A program made the translations under genes and the position numbers. 64,000 bases of DNA from Pseudorhodoferax sp. Leaf274 (lineage in GTDB: Bacteria; Pseudomonadota; Gammaproteobacteria; Burkholderiales; Burkholderiaceae_C). The DNA is taken from NCBI RefSeq assembly GCF_001422445.1, contig NZ_LMNA01000027.1, positions 1-64,000 on the forward strand. Direction: 5' to 3'. How positions within the stretch are numbered: the stretch's first letter is position 1; every line of letters begins with the position of its first letter. The notes beneath the pieces were generated by a model. The model was not told the DNA's origin. It did no database searches and saw only the letters and a program-made list of their open reading frames with translations. This document shows, piece by piece, positions 36,319 through 45,070 of the stretch.

Positions 36319-36367
36319 CTCCGTTGTGTGAAGCGGCCAGTGTGCCAGCGCCGCGATGCCTCCATGC

Positions 36368-37882
36368 TCAGACCTCGAACTTCACCCCTTGTGCCAACGG
36401 AAGTTCGCGCGAGTGGTTGATGGTGTTGGTGGCGCGCCGCATGTAGGCGCGCCAGGCGTCCGAGCCGGACTCGCGGCCGCCGCCGGTCTCCTTCTCGCCG
36501 CCGAAGGCACCGCCGATCTCCGCGCCCGAGGTGCCGATGTTGACGTTGGCGATGCCGCAGTCCGAACCGCCGGCCGAGAGGAAGCGCTCGGCCTCGCGCA
36601 GGTCGTTGCTGAAGATGGCGGACGACAGGCCCTGCGGCACCGCGTTCTGCAGCGCGATGGCTTCGCCGAGGTCGTCGTAGGCCAGCACGTAGAGGATGGG
36701 CGCGAAGGTCTCCTGCCGCACGGTGGCGGTCTGCGCGGGCATCTCGGCGATGGCCGGGCGCACGTAGAAGGCCTGCGGAAATTGCGCCTCCAGCACGCGC
36801 TCGCCGCCCGTCACGGCGCCGCCTTCGGCCCGCGCGGCCGCCAGCGCGGCCTGCATGGCCTCGAAGGCCTGGCGGTCGATGAGCGGGCCGACCAGGGTGC
36901 CGGCCTCGAGCGGGCTGCCGACCGGCAGCTGGGCGAAAGCCGTCTTGAGCCGCGCCACCAGCGCATCCTTCACGTCGGCATGCACGATCAGCCGGCGCGT
37001 GCTCGTGCAGCGCTGCCCGGCCGTGCCCACGGCCGCGAAGGCGATGCCGCGCACCGCCAGGTCCAGGTCGGCACTGGGCGTGACGATGACGGCGTTGTTG
37101 CCGCCCAGCTCCAGCAGCGAACGGCCGAAGCGCTGCGCGACGCGCGGGCCCACCTCGCGGCCCATGCGCGTGCTGCCGGTGGCCGAGACCAGCGCCACGC
37201 GCTCGTCGCCGACCAGGGCCTCGCCGGCCGCGCGCAGGCCCACGACGACCTGGTTCAGCCGTGCCGGCGCCTGGCCGAAGCGCTGCGCCGCGCGCGCGAA
37301 GATGGCCTGGCACGCCAGCGCCGTGAGCGGTGTCTTCTCCGAAGGCTTCCAGACCACGGCATTGCCGCAGACCAGCGCCAGCGCCGCGTTCCAGGCCCAC
37401 ACCGCCACCGGAAAGTTGAAGGCCGTGATGACGCCCACCACGCCCAGCGGATGCCAGGTCTCCATCATGCGGTGGCCGGGCCGCTCCGACGCGATGGTCA
37501 GGCCATAGAGCTGGCGCGACAGGCCGACCGCGAAGTCGCAGATGTCGACCATCTCCTGCACCTCGCCCAGGCCTTCGGTCAGGATCTTGCCGGCCTCGAT
37601 GGAGACCAGCTCGCCGAGCTGCGGCTTGGCGGCGCGCAGCTCCTCGCCCAGCAGGCGCACGAGTTCGCCGCGCCGGGGCGCGGGCACATCGCGCCAGGCC
37701 AGGCTGGCGGCGCGCGCCGCGCCGATGGCGTCGGCCACCTGGGCCGGGCCGTGCGTGGCCAGTTCGGCCAGCAGGCTGCCGTCCACGGGCGAGCGGACCG
37801 CCAGCGGCCCGGCGGCCAGCGACGCGCGGTCCACGCCCAGGCCGGCAAGGAGGGAAAGGCTGCGCTTTTGGAGATCGGTCAT
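36368..37882 (-). CDS. amaB: ALDH7-type aldehyde dehydrogenase (piperideine-6-carboxylate dehydrogenase-like)
   Basis: A 504-residue NAD-dependent aldehyde dehydrogenase. Catalytic Cys is in GQRCTSTRR and the general base Glu in LLELGGNN; AFNFPVAVWAWN and VWKPSEKTPL bind NAD. The C-terminal part, IGTSGAEIGGAFGGEKETGGG followed by NTINHS, is the signature of the antiquitin (ALDH7) group, whose bacterial member AmaB oxidises piperideine-6-carboxylate (aminoadipate semialdehyde) in lysine catabolism. The usual partner amaA is not in this window, so the lysine assignment rests on sequence alone. Confidence 0.85.
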   Translation of the reverse strand: MTDLQKRSLSLLAGLGVDRASLAAGPLAVRSPVDGSLLAELATHGPAQVADAIGAARAASLAWRDVPAPRRGELVRLLGEELRAAKPQLGELVSIEAGKILTEGLGEVQEMVDICDFAVGLSRQLYGLTIASERPGHRMMETWHPLGVVGVITAFNFPVAVWAWNAALALVCGNAVVWKPSEKTPLTALACQAIFARAAQRFGQAPARLNQVVVGLRAAGEALVGDERVALVSATGSTRMGREVGPRVAQRFGRSLLELGGNNAVIVTPSADLDLAVRGIAFAAVGTAGQRCTSTRRLIVHADVKDALVARLKTAFAQLPVGSPLEAGTLVGPLIDRQAFEAMQAALAAARAEGGAVTGGERVLEAQFPQAFYVRPAIAEMPAQTATVRQETFAPILYVLAYDDLGEAIALQNAVPQGLSSAIFSNDLREAERFLSAGGSDCGIANVNIGTSGAEIGGAFGGEKETGGGRESGSDAWRAYMRRATNTINHSRELPLAQGVKFEV

Positions 37883-37949
37883 GGCACGGGAAGGGGGCGG
37901 TGGGCGTTCCCGCCCTTGTACCCCACCCCGGCCGACACTTCCAATGCGT

Positions 37950-38819
37950 TCAGCGCTGCTGGCCCCAGCGCCGCACCGTCAGCCGCTCCAGCGTGGCGAA
38001 GCCCAGCGTCTCGACCGCCAGGCCGATCAGCACCACGGTGACCAGGCCCGCGAACACCTTGTCGGTATAGAGCTCGTTGCGGTTCTGGAAGATGTACCAG
38101 CCCAGCCCGCCCTGCCCCGAACTGGCGCCGAACACGAGCTCGGCCGCGATCAGCGTGCGCCATGCGAACGCCCAGCCGATCTTCAGCCCCGACAGGATCG
38201 CCGGCAGCGCCGCCGGCACCAGGATCTGCAGCGCATAGCGCAGCCCCTTGAGGCCGTAGTTGCGCCCGGCCATGCGCAGCGTCTCGGGCACGCCCTGGAA
38301 GCCGGCGAAGGTGTTGAGCGCCAGCGGCCACAGCACCGAGTGGATCAGCACGAACACCAGGCTGCCCCGGCCCAGGCCGAACCACAGCAGCGCCAGCGGC
38401 AGCAGCGCGATGGCCGGCAGCGGGTTGAACATCGAGGTCAGCGTGGACAGCAGGTCGCGTCCCAGCTGCGTGGACACCGCCAGCAGCGTCAGCGCGAAGG
38501 CCAGCAGCACGCCGGCCACGTAGCCCTGCAGCAGCACCGTGAGCGAAATGCCCACGCGCGCCAGCAGCTCGCCGCTGGCGAAGCCCTCGACCAGCGCGCG
38601 CATCGTGGCGCTGAAGGTGGGCAGCAGCAGGTCGTTGTCCTGCCAGCGCGCGAGCAGTTCCCACAGGATGGCCAGCACGGCGAGGATCAGGCCCTTGCGC
38701 AGCCAGGCCTGCTGCCACAGCCGCGTGCCCAGCGGCAGCGCGCGTTCGACGCTGCCTTCGGTGTAGGGGACGAGCGGCCACTCGGTCTCGGGCCGCACCG
38801 GCGGGTTCAGCGCGCTCAT
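37950..38819 (-). CDS. ABC transporter permease, nitrate/sulfonate/taurine type
   Basis: A 289-residue inner-membrane protein with six membrane segments and the cytoplasmic EAA loop region ETLRMAGRNYGLKGLRYALQILVPAALPAILSGLK. Closest to TauC/SsuC. Its start overlaps the stop of the ATPase gene (ATGA). It is the last gene of the operon with the TauD-like dioxygenase, binding protein and ATPase. Confidence 0.88.
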   Translation of the reverse strand: MSALNPPVRPETEWPLVPYTEGSVERALPLGTRLWQQAWLRKGLILAVLAILWELLARWQDNDLLLPTFSATMRALVEGFASGELLARVGISLTVLLQGYVAGVLLAFALTLLAVSTQLGRDLLSTLTSMFNPLPAIALLPLALLWFGLGRGSLVFVLIHSVLWPLALNTFAGFQGVPETLRMAGRNYGLKGLRYALQILVPAALPAILSGLKIGWAFAWRTLIAAELVFGASSGQGGLGWYIFQNRNELYTDKVFAGLVTVVLIGLAVETLGFATLERLTVRRWGQQR

Positions 38820-39667
38820 TGCGCAGTCTCCTCGAACAACAGATGGTGGATGCGCTGCGCCGTGGCCTGGAACTCCGCGCCGCCCGTGCTCTGCAGGTCG
38901 AACGCGTGGCTGTTGATCTCGGCGCGCATGCGGCCCGGGTGCGGGGACAGCAGCGCGATGCGGCTGCCCACCACCAGCGCCTCTTCGATCGAGTGCGTGA
39001 CGAACAGCAGCGTGAAGCGCACCTCGTCCCACAGCGCCAGCAGCTCTTCCTGCATCTTGCGGCGCGTGAGCGCGTCGAGCGCGGCGAAGGGCTCATCCAT
39101 GAGCAGCACGCGCGGCTGCATGGCCAGCGCGCGGGCGATGGCCACGCGCTGCTTCATGCCGCCCGAGAGCTGGTGCGGGTGCACGTCGGCGAACTTGGAC
39201 AGGCCCACCTTGTCGAGGTAGTGCAGCGCGCGCTCGCCCGCTTCCTTGCGTCCCAGCGTGCGCGAGGCCAGCAGCGGGAACATCACGTTCTCGCGCACGG
39301 TCTTCCAGGGTGGCAGCTGGTCGAATTCCTGGAACACGACGATGCGGTCCGGGCCGGGCGCCGTGACGCGCCGGCCATCGAGCCGGATCTCGCCTTCCAC
39401 CGGCGGGATGAAGCCCGCGATGGCCTTGAGCAGCGTGGACTTGCCGCAGCCCGAGGGGCCCAGCAGCACATAGCGCTCGGCCGCGTGCACGTCGAAGCCC
39501 ACGCGGTGCGTGGCGCGCACCACGCGTTCGGGCGTGCGGTACTCCAGGCTCACGCCGTCGACCTGCAGCAGCGGCTGCGGCGGCGCCACACGCTCCGGAT
39601 GCGCAACGGCACCTGGCGTGCGCAGCGGCGTGGCAGACACGGCGTGGCGTAGCGCGAGCTCGGCCAT
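38816..39667 (-). CDS. ABC transporter ATPase, nitrate/sulfonate/taurine type
   Basis: A 283-residue ATPase with Walker A GPSGCGKSTLL, Q-loop VFQEFDQLPPW, signature HQLSGGMKQRVAIARAL, Walker B VLLMDEPFAALD and switch FVTHSIEEAL, all intact. The 40-residue N-terminal extension is Pro/Arg-rich. Start and stop overlap both neighbours by 1-4 bases, showing tight coupling with the binding protein (upstream) and permease (downstream). Confidence 0.9.
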   Translation of the reverse strand: MAELALRHAVSATPLRTPGAVAHPERVAPPQPLLQVDGVSLEYRTPERVVRATHRVGFDVHAAERYVLLGPSGCGKSTLLKAIAGFIPPVEGEIRLDGRRVTAPGPDRIVVFQEFDQLPPWKTVRENVMFPLLASRTLGRKEAGERALHYLDKVGLSKFADVHPHQLSGGMKQRVAIARALAMQPRVLLMDEPFAALDALTRRKMQEELLALWDEVRFTLLFVTHSIEEALVVGSRIALLSPHPGRMRAEINSHAFDLQSTGGAEFQATAQRIHHLLFEETAQ

Positions 39668-40677
39668 CAGTTCGCCTGCGCGCTGTGTGCGTCGTCGAAG
39701 AAGTAGTCGCGCGCCGAGGCCGGCTTGTTCTTGATCGCGCCCACGCGGTGCATGAACTCGGCCAGCGCGTAGGTGTTCTGCGGCGCGGTGGTGAACTGCA
39801 CCTCGGGGTTCTTGATGATCTTGAGCAGCAGCGCGCGGTCGGTCTTGGCGCCCGAGACCTTGAGGTAGATGTCGGCGGCCTTCTCGGGGTTGGCGCCGAT
39901 GAACTGCGCGGCCTCGTTCAGCGCGTCGGTGAAGGCCTTGTAGGTCTTGGGGTTCTCGCTGCGGAACTTCTCGGTGGCGTACAGCACCGTGGCCGACGAC
40001 GGGCCGCCCAGCACGTCGTAGGACTTCAGCACGATGCGGGCCTGCGGGTTGCCGGCCAGTTCCTGCTCCTGGAACGGCGGGTTGCCGAAGTGGCCCGTGA
40101 TCTCGGTGCCGCCCTTGATGATGGCGGCGGCCGCGTCGGGGTGCGGCACGGCCACGCTGATCTTGTCGAGCCTGGCGAACTCCTTGTCGCCCCACAGCTT
40201 GCTGGATGCCAGCTGCAGCACGCGCGACTGCACCGACACGCCCACCGCCGGCACGGCGATGCGGTCCTTGTCGGTGAAGTCGGCGATCGTCTTGACGGCC
40301 GGGTTGTTGCTGACCAGGTAGTACGGGAAGTTGCCCAGCGAGGCCACGCCCTTGACGTTCTGGCGGCCTCGGGTGCGGTCCCAGATGGTCAGCAGCGGGC
40401 CCACGCCGGCGCCGGCCACCTCGATGTTGCCCGACAGCAGCGCATCGTTGACGGCAGCGCCGCCCGACAGCTTGACGAACTCGACGTCGATGTCCACACC
40501 GGCGGCCTTGCCGTGCTTCTCGATGAGCTTTTGCTCCTGCGCCACGTTGAGCAGCAGGTAGACGATGCCGAACTGCTCGGCGATGCGGATGCGGCCTTCG
40601 GCGTGGGCGGCGAAGCTGCTGGCAAGCAGCGCGGCGCCCGAGGCGATGACAGCGAGGCGACGGGTGATGCGGTTCAT
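39667..40677 (-). CDS. ABC transporter substrate-binding protein, nitrate/sulfonate/taurine type
   Basis: A 336-residue periplasmic protein, start ATG 40677 (CTGGAG upstream), signal peptide ending AAHAEG. The mature protein reads RIRIAEQFGIVYLLLNVAQEQKLIEKHG, with LSGGAAVNDALLSGNIEVAGAG and NFPYYLVSNNPAVKTIADF, typical of TauA/SsuA-like receptors. It probably binds an organosulfonate or related anion. The gene lies between the TauD-like dioxygenase and the ATPase. Confidence 0.87.
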   Translation of the reverse strand: MNRITRRLAVIASGAALLASSFAAHAEGRIRIAEQFGIVYLLLNVAQEQKLIEKHGKAAGVDIDVEFVKLSGGAAVNDALLSGNIEVAGAGVGPLLTIWDRTRGRQNVKGVASLGNFPYYLVSNNPAVKTIADFTDKDRIAVPAVGVSVQSRVLQLASSKLWGDKEFARLDKISVAVPHPDAAAAIIKGGTEITGHFGNPPFQEQELAGNPQARIVLKSYDVLGGPSSATVLYATEKFRSENPKTYKAFTDALNEAAQFIGANPEKAADIYLKVSGAKTDRALLLKIIKNPEVQFTTAPQNTYALAEFMHRVGAIKNKPASARDYFFDDAHSAQAN

Positions 40678-40750
40678 GGTGTGCGGAATCTCCAGGGTGA
40701 GCGAAGCCTGCCCACGGCGCTGCGTGGGCTGCAAAACGGGGATCAGGGGA

Positions 40751-41674
40751 TCAGAAGGGCTGGTCGCCCTCGATCGTGGTGCGGTAGAGCTTGCGGCGTT
40801 CCGAGTCGGGCGTGCCGGCGGCCAGGTGCAGCACCGAGCGGTTGTCCCAGAACACGATGTCGTGCGGCAGCCAGCGGTGGCGTAGCTGGAATGCGGCCTG
40901 GGTCGCTGCCGCGAACAGCAGGTCCAGCAGCGCGCGGCTTTCGTTCTCGGGCAGGCCGACGATCCGGGTCGTGAAGTGCTCGCTGACGAACAGCGCCTTG
41001 CGGCCGGTCTCCGGGTGCGTGCGCACGACCGGGTGCACCACGGGCTTGACCTCGTCGAGCTGGGCCTGCGTGAGCGCCGGCCGCCAGGGGCTGCGGGCGC
41101 GCAGCTCCTCGTACTTGGCCAGGTAGCTGTGCTCGGCCTTCAGGGTCGCCAGGCGCGCCTTCAACGGCTCGGGCAGCGCGTCGTAGGCAGCATGCTGGTT
41201 GGCGAACAGCGTGTCGCCGCCCTCGTTCGGCAGCTCCTGCGCATGCAGCAGCGAACCCAGGCTGGGCTTTTCCTTGTACGACAGGTCCGAGTGCCAGTAG
41301 TGGCCGGCATCGCCCAGGCCGATGGGCTGGCCATCGACCTTGATGTTGGAGACGATCAGCACCTCGGGCTGGCCTTCGAGCTGGAACTTCTTCTGCACGT
41401 GGATCTGCAGGGGGCCGAAGCGGCGGCTGAAGTCCACATGCTGGGCCGGCGTGATGCGCTGGTCGCGCAGCACGAGCACGTGGTGGTCCAGGTGGGCGCG
41501 GTGCAGGCGCGCGAAGTCCGCATCGTTGAGCGGCTGCGCAAGGTCCAGGCCCCATACCTCGGCGCCGAAGGGCGCATCGAGGCGGCGGACTTCGAACGCC
41601 TGGGCAGGCGCTTTGGACACGGCGGGAGAATCGAGCAAGGCGGGCATGGGGGCAATGGCGACAGGGGGCTGCAT
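40751..41674 (-). CDS. tauD: TauD/TfdA-family Fe(II)/2-oxoglutarate dioxygenase
   Basis: About 307 residues from ATG 41674 (ATG 41647 or GTG 41689 are possible; none has a strong ribosome site). The iron site HxD...H is in YWHSDLSY and RSVLHLAAG, with the 2-oxoglutarate-binding Arg in KLYRTTIEG. TauD hydroxylates taurine or alkylsulfonates so that sulfite is released; other members attack 2,4-D or sulfate esters. Being first in an operon with a TauABC-like transporter supports an organosulfur substrate; which one is unknown. Confidence 0.82.
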   Translation of the reverse strand: MQPPVAIAPMPALLDSPAVSKAPAQAFEVRRLDAPFGAEVWGLDLAQPLNDADFARLHRAHLDHHVLVLRDQRITPAQHVDFSRRFGPLQIHVQKKFQLEGQPEVLIVSNIKVDGQPIGLGDAGHYWHSDLSYKEKPSLGSLLHAQELPNEGGDTLFANQHAAYDALPEPLKARLATLKAEHSYLAKYEELRARSPWRPALTQAQLDEVKPVVHPVVRTHPETGRKALFVSEHFTTRIVGLPENESRALLDLLFAAATQAAFQLRHRWLPHDIVFWDNRSVLHLAAGTPDSERRKLYRTTIEGDQPF

Positions 41675-41743
41675 GCAGCAGCGATGCACGGCACTGTAGG
41701 CCGCGCCTGCGCCCGGACCAACGATTGTTTATTTGCTTGCTTA

Positions 41744-41801
41744 TGCGAAAAACTTCTGTGCAAGCCCCTCCGATCGCACAAGCGTGTTTTGCGCATGCGC
41801 A
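41744..41801. promoter_or_regulatory. repeat elements in tauD-like/cupin divergent promoter
   Basis: TGCGAAAAAC at 41744-41753 and GTTTTGCGCA at 41786-41795 form an inverted pair with one mismatch, and TGCGCATGCGCA at 41790-41801 is a perfect 12-bp palindrome. A further copy, GTTTTTCGCA, lies after the cupin gene at 42216-42225. The pattern suggests a shared regulator of the dioxygenase operon and the cupin gene. Confidence 0.45.
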
Positions 41802-41882
41802 CATGCGCAGAACGCGCAAGCCATCGCCGCGATAGGCAAAGCCGATTCGCCAGCCGCGGGGCCGCTCGCTAGCATCCCCCGC

Positions 41883-42197
41883 ATGCACCCCACCACCACT
41901 GTGCGGCCTTCCCTCGCGGCCGCGAAGACGCTGGACGACTTCCGGGCGACGGCCCTGGCCGCCGGGTTCGACGAGGCCATCGAACGCACCTGGGCAGCGC
42001 ACCAGGTGCTGGACGAGCACCAGCATCCCTTCGACGCCGAGGCCCTGGTCGTGCAGGGCGAGATGTGGCTGAGCGACGCCCAGGGCACGCGCCACCTGCG
42101 GCCGGGCCACGGCTTCGCGCTGGCCCGCGGCACGCCGCACGGCGAGCGCTACGGCGCCGAGGGTGCGACCTATTGGGTGGCGCGGCGTTCGGGCTGA
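41883..42197 (+). CDS. small cupin-domain protein
   Basis: A 104-residue single cupin. The first cupin motif reads HQHPFDAEALVVQGEMWL with metal-binding His residues and Glu, and the second RPGHGFALARGTPHGERYG with His. It may be a dioxygenase or isomerase, or a ligand-sensing protein. Divergent from the TauD-like gene and 82 bp before the rhodanese gene; a sulfur-related role is inference from this setting. Confidence 0.8.
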   Translation: MHPTTTVRPSLAAAKTLDDFRATALAAGFDEAIERTWAAHQVLDEHQHPFDAEALVVQGEMWLSDAQGTRHLRPGHGFALARGTPHGERYGAEGATYWVARRSG

Positions 42198-42201
42198 GCC
42201 C

Positions 42202-42222
42202 GGGCGCGCAAGCGCGTTTTTC
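42202..42222 (+). terminator. weak hairpin with T-run after cupin gene
   Basis: CGCG, loop CAAG and CGCG, followed by TTTTT, 5-25 bases after the cupin stop. The stem is short, so this is a weak candidate; the same bases resemble the promoter repeat at 41779-41795. Confidence 0.3.
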
Positions 42223-42228
42223 GCAGAA

Positions 42229-42251
42229 GCTCATGCGCGGGCCGCATGAGC
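42229..42251. promoter_or_regulatory. perfect 9-bp inverted repeat before rhodanese gene
   Basis: GCTCATGCG at 42229-42237, spacer CGGGC, CGCATGAGC at 42243-42251. It ends 28 bases before the rhodanese ATG at 42279, so it may be an operator or a leader hairpin affecting translation. Confidence 0.5.
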
Positions 42252-42278
42252 GTTGTGGCGCGCGCCTATGCTCGGCGC

Positions 42279-43874
42279 ATGCCCCTGCCTGAACTGACAC
42301 CCGCCGACGTGCGGCGCGCGCTGCGTGCGCGCGAAGAGATCGCCCTGCTCGACCTGCGCGAGGAAGACCCCTTCGCGCAGTCGCATCCGCTGTGGGCCGC
42401 CAACCTGCCGCTGTCGCGCATCGAGCTGGAGGCCTGGCGCCGCATCCCGCGGCGCGACACGCTGCTCGTGCTGTATGGCACGCACGATGGCGAAGACCTG
42501 GTGCCGCGCGGCGCGGCCGTGCTGGCCGCGCTGGGCTACACGCGCGTGGCGGCGCTGGCCGGCGGCCTGCAGGGCTGGACCGCCGCGGGGGGCGAGGTGT
42601 TCCGCGACGTCAACGTGCCCAGCAAGGCCTTCGGCGAACTCGTCGAGCACGAGCGCCACACGCCCTCGCTGGCGGCCGAAGAGGTGCAGGCGCTGATCGC
42701 CTCCGGTGCCGACGCCGTGGTGGTGGACGCGCGCCGCTTCGACGAGTACCAGACCATGAGCATCCCCGGCGCCACCAGCGTGCCCGGCGCCGAACTCGTG
42801 CTGCGCGCGCGTGAGCTCGCGCCCGACCCGGCCACGCGCATCGTCGTCAACTGCGCGGGCCGCACGCGCAGCATCATCGGCACGCAATCGCTGGTCAACG
42901 CGGGCGTGCCCAACCCGGTCGCGGCGCTGCGCAACGGCACCATCGGCTGGCTGCTGGCGGGCCAGCAACTGGACCACGGCGCGGCACGGCGTGCGCCGCA
43001 GGCCGTGGCGCCCGAGCGCCTGGCCGAGGCCCGCCGCGCCGCCGCCGCGCTCGCCCGGCGCGCGGGTGCGCGCACGGTCGGGCCGGCGGCGCTGGCGCAG
43101 CTGCGCGCCGAGCCCGGCCGCACGCTCTACGCATTCGACGTGCGCACGCCCGAGGAATATGCCGCCGGCCACCTGCCCGGCTTTGCCAGTGCGCCGGGCG
43201 GACAGCTCGTGCAGGAGACCGACCACAGCGTGCCGGTGCGCGGCGCACGCATCGTGCTGGCCGACGACGACGGCGTGCGCGCCAGCATGACCGCTTCTTG
43301 GCTCGCGCAGATGGGCTGGGAGGTCTACGTGCTCGAGGCCGCCGGCGGCTTCGTCGAACGGGGCGCGGCCACGCCGGCGTTGCCGCCCTCGCCTGCCATC
43401 GATGGCATCGCACCGGCGCAACTGGCAGACGCCTTGGCCACCAGCGTGGTGATCGACCTGGGCCCGGGCCAGGCCTTCGTGCGCGCGCACATCCCCGGCG
43501 CCTGGTTCGCCATCCGTGCGCAGCTGCGCCAGGCGCTGGACCACGTGCCGGCCGCCGCCCAGTACGTGCTGGCCAGCGCCGACGGCGCGCAGGCCTCCTA
43601 CGCAGCGCCTGAACTGCGGGCCCTGCTCGACGCGCGCGGCCAGCAGGCGGCGCGCGTGCGCGTGCTCGCGGGCGGCACCGCGGCCTGGGCCGCCGCCGGC
43701 CTGCCGACACAGGCTGGCGAAACCCGCCTGGCCACGCCGCGCACCGACCGCTACCGCCGCCCCTACGAGGGCACGGACGCGCCCCGCGCCGCGATGCAGG
43801 CCTACCTGGACTGGGAGTTCGGCCTGGTTGCACAGCTGGGCCGCGACGGCACGCACCTGTTCCAGGTCGTCTGA
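42279..43874 (+). CDS. four-domain rhodanese with one catalytic cysteine
   Basis: About 531 residues from ATG 42279 (a longer frame starts at 42246). Four rhodanese-like repeats of about 120-130 residues are seen: around 1-115, 125-235, 250-370 and 375-500. Only the second has a loop cysteine, Cys192 in NCAGRTRS; the matching loops in the others read YGTHDGE, LADDDGV and LASADGA. So one domain can transfer sulfur, and the rest are probably structural or regulatory. Sulfane sulfur moved by such enzymes would suit the neighbouring organosulfur genes. Confidence 0.85.
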   Translation: MPLPELTPADVRRALRAREEIALLDLREEDPFAQSHPLWAANLPLSRIELEAWRRIPRRDTLLVLYGTHDGEDLVPRGAAVLAALGYTRVAALAGGLQGWTAAGGEVFRDVNVPSKAFGELVEHERHTPSLAAEEVQALIASGADAVVVDARRFDEYQTMSIPGATSVPGAELVLRARELAPDPATRIVVNCAGRTRSIIGTQSLVNAGVPNPVAALRNGTIGWLLAGQQLDHGAARRAPQAVAPERLAEARRAAAALARRAGARTVGPAALAQLRAEPGRTLYAFDVRTPEEYAAGHLPGFASAPGGQLVQETDHSVPVRGARIVLADDDGVRASMTASWLAQMGWEVYVLEAAGGFVERGAATPALPPSPAIDGIAPAQLADALATSVVIDLGPGQAFVRAHIPGAWFAIRAQLRQALDHVPAAAQYVLASADGAQASYAAPELRALLDARGQQAARVRVLAGGTAAWAAAGLPTQAGETRLATPRTDRYRRPYEGTDAPRAAMQAYLDWEFGLVAQLGRDGTHLFQVV

Positions 43875-43880
43875 GAAGCC

Positions 43881-43910
43881 GGGCCGGCGCCGGCAGGCCG
43901 GCCCGTTATT
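43881..43910 (+). terminator. rho-independent terminator candidate
   Basis: GGGCCGGC (43881-43888) pairs with GCCGGCCC (43897-43904) over an 8-base loop, then GTTATT. It lies 7 bases after the rhodanese stop codon. Confidence 0.5.
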
Positions 43911-43954
43911 GGGTATGGTGCGGCGCCACTGCCACTTCCAACACCGCATCCGCC

Positions 43955-45070
43955 ATGAGCCACCTGTTCCAGCCCCTGCAGATCGGCCCGCTGCGCCTGG
44001 CCAACCGCATCGTCATCGCGCCCATGTGCCAGTACTCCGCGCACGAGGGCACGCCGGGCGACTGGCACCTGGTGCACCTGGGCCAGCTGGCGCTGTCGGG
44101 CGCGGGGCTGCTGATCCTGGAGGCCACGGCCGTGGAAGCCCAGGGCCGCATCAGCGCGAACGACCTGGGCCTGTACTCGGACGCCAACGAGGCCGGCCTG
44201 GCGCAGGTGCTGGGCACGCTGCGCAGGCATTCGCCCATGCCGGTGGCCATCCAGCTCGGCCATGCGGGCCGCAAGGCATCCAGCCGCGCACCCTGGGACG
44301 GCGGCACGCAGGTGCGCACGTCCGAGCCGGGCGGCTGGACCGGTGTCTCGGCCTCGGCCCTGCCGCATGCGCCGGGCGAGGAGGCGCCCGTCGCGCTCGA
44401 CGCCGCCGGCCTGCGCCGCGTGCGCGAGGCCTTCGCCCTGGCGGCCCGCCGCGCGGCGCGGCTGGGCCTGGACGGCATCGAGGTCCACGCCGCGCACGGC
44501 TATCTGCTGCACCAATTCCTGTCGCCGCTGTCCAACCAGCGCAGCGACGCCTACGGCGGCAGCCTGGTCAACCGCATGCGTTTTCCGCTGGAGGTGTTCG
44601 ACGCCGTGCGCGAGGCCTTCCCGGCCGGCAAGCCGGTCTGGGTGCGCGTGTCGGCCACCGACTGGGTGCCGGGCGGCTGGGATGTGGAAAGCACGATAGC
44701 ACTGGGGCAGGAACTCAAGGCGCGCGGCTGCGCGGCCATCCACGTCTCGTCGGGCGGTGTCTCGCCGCAGCAGGCCATCGCGCTGGGCCCGCTGTACCAG
44801 GTGCCGTTCGCGCAGCAGGTGAAGGCCGAGGTCGGCCTGCCGACCATCGCGGTGGGCCTCATCACCGAGCCTGCGCAGGCCGAGGCCATCGTCGCCGAAG
44901 GCCGGGCCGATGCCGTGGCCCTGGCGCGCACCGTGCTGTACGACCCGCACTGGCCCTGGCACGCCGCGGCGAAGCTGGGCGCGCAGGTGGTGGCGCCGCG
45001 CCAGTACTGGCGCTCGCAGCCGCGCGAATTCAAGGACCTGTTCGCAGGCGCTGGGTTCGGGGCGCGCTGA
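43955..45070 (+). CDS. Old Yellow Enzyme-family NADH:flavin oxidoreductase (XenA/YqjM-like)
   Basis: A 371-residue FMN enzyme. IAPMCQYS places Cys25 at the position of XenA Cys25 and YqjM Cys26 that tunes the flavin; the substrate-binding histidines are in [14 protein letters not shown], and [18 protein letters not shown] is the family signature. It should reduce activated C=C bonds of enones, nitro compounds or similar xenobiotics with NAD(P)H. The 3' end overlaps a convergent gene by 41 bases (45030-45070). Confidence 0.9.
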   Translation: MSHLFQPLQIGPLRLANRIVIAPMCQYSAHEGTPGDWHLVHLGQLALSGAGLLILEATAVEAQGRISANDLGLYSDANEAGLAQVLGTLRRHSPMPVAIQLGHAGRKASSRAPWDGGTQVRTSEPGGWTGVSASALPHAPGEEAPVALDAAGLRRVREAFALAARRAARLGLDGIEVHAAHGYLLHQFLSPLSNQRSDAYGGSLVNRMRFPLEVFDAVREAFPAGKPVWVRVSATDWVPGGWDVESTIALGQELKARGCAAIHVSSGGVSPQQAIALGPLYQVPFAQQVKAEVGLPTIAVGLITEPAQAEAIVAEGRADAVALARTVLYDPHWPWHAAAKLGAQVVAPRQYWRSQPREFKDLFAGAGFGAR

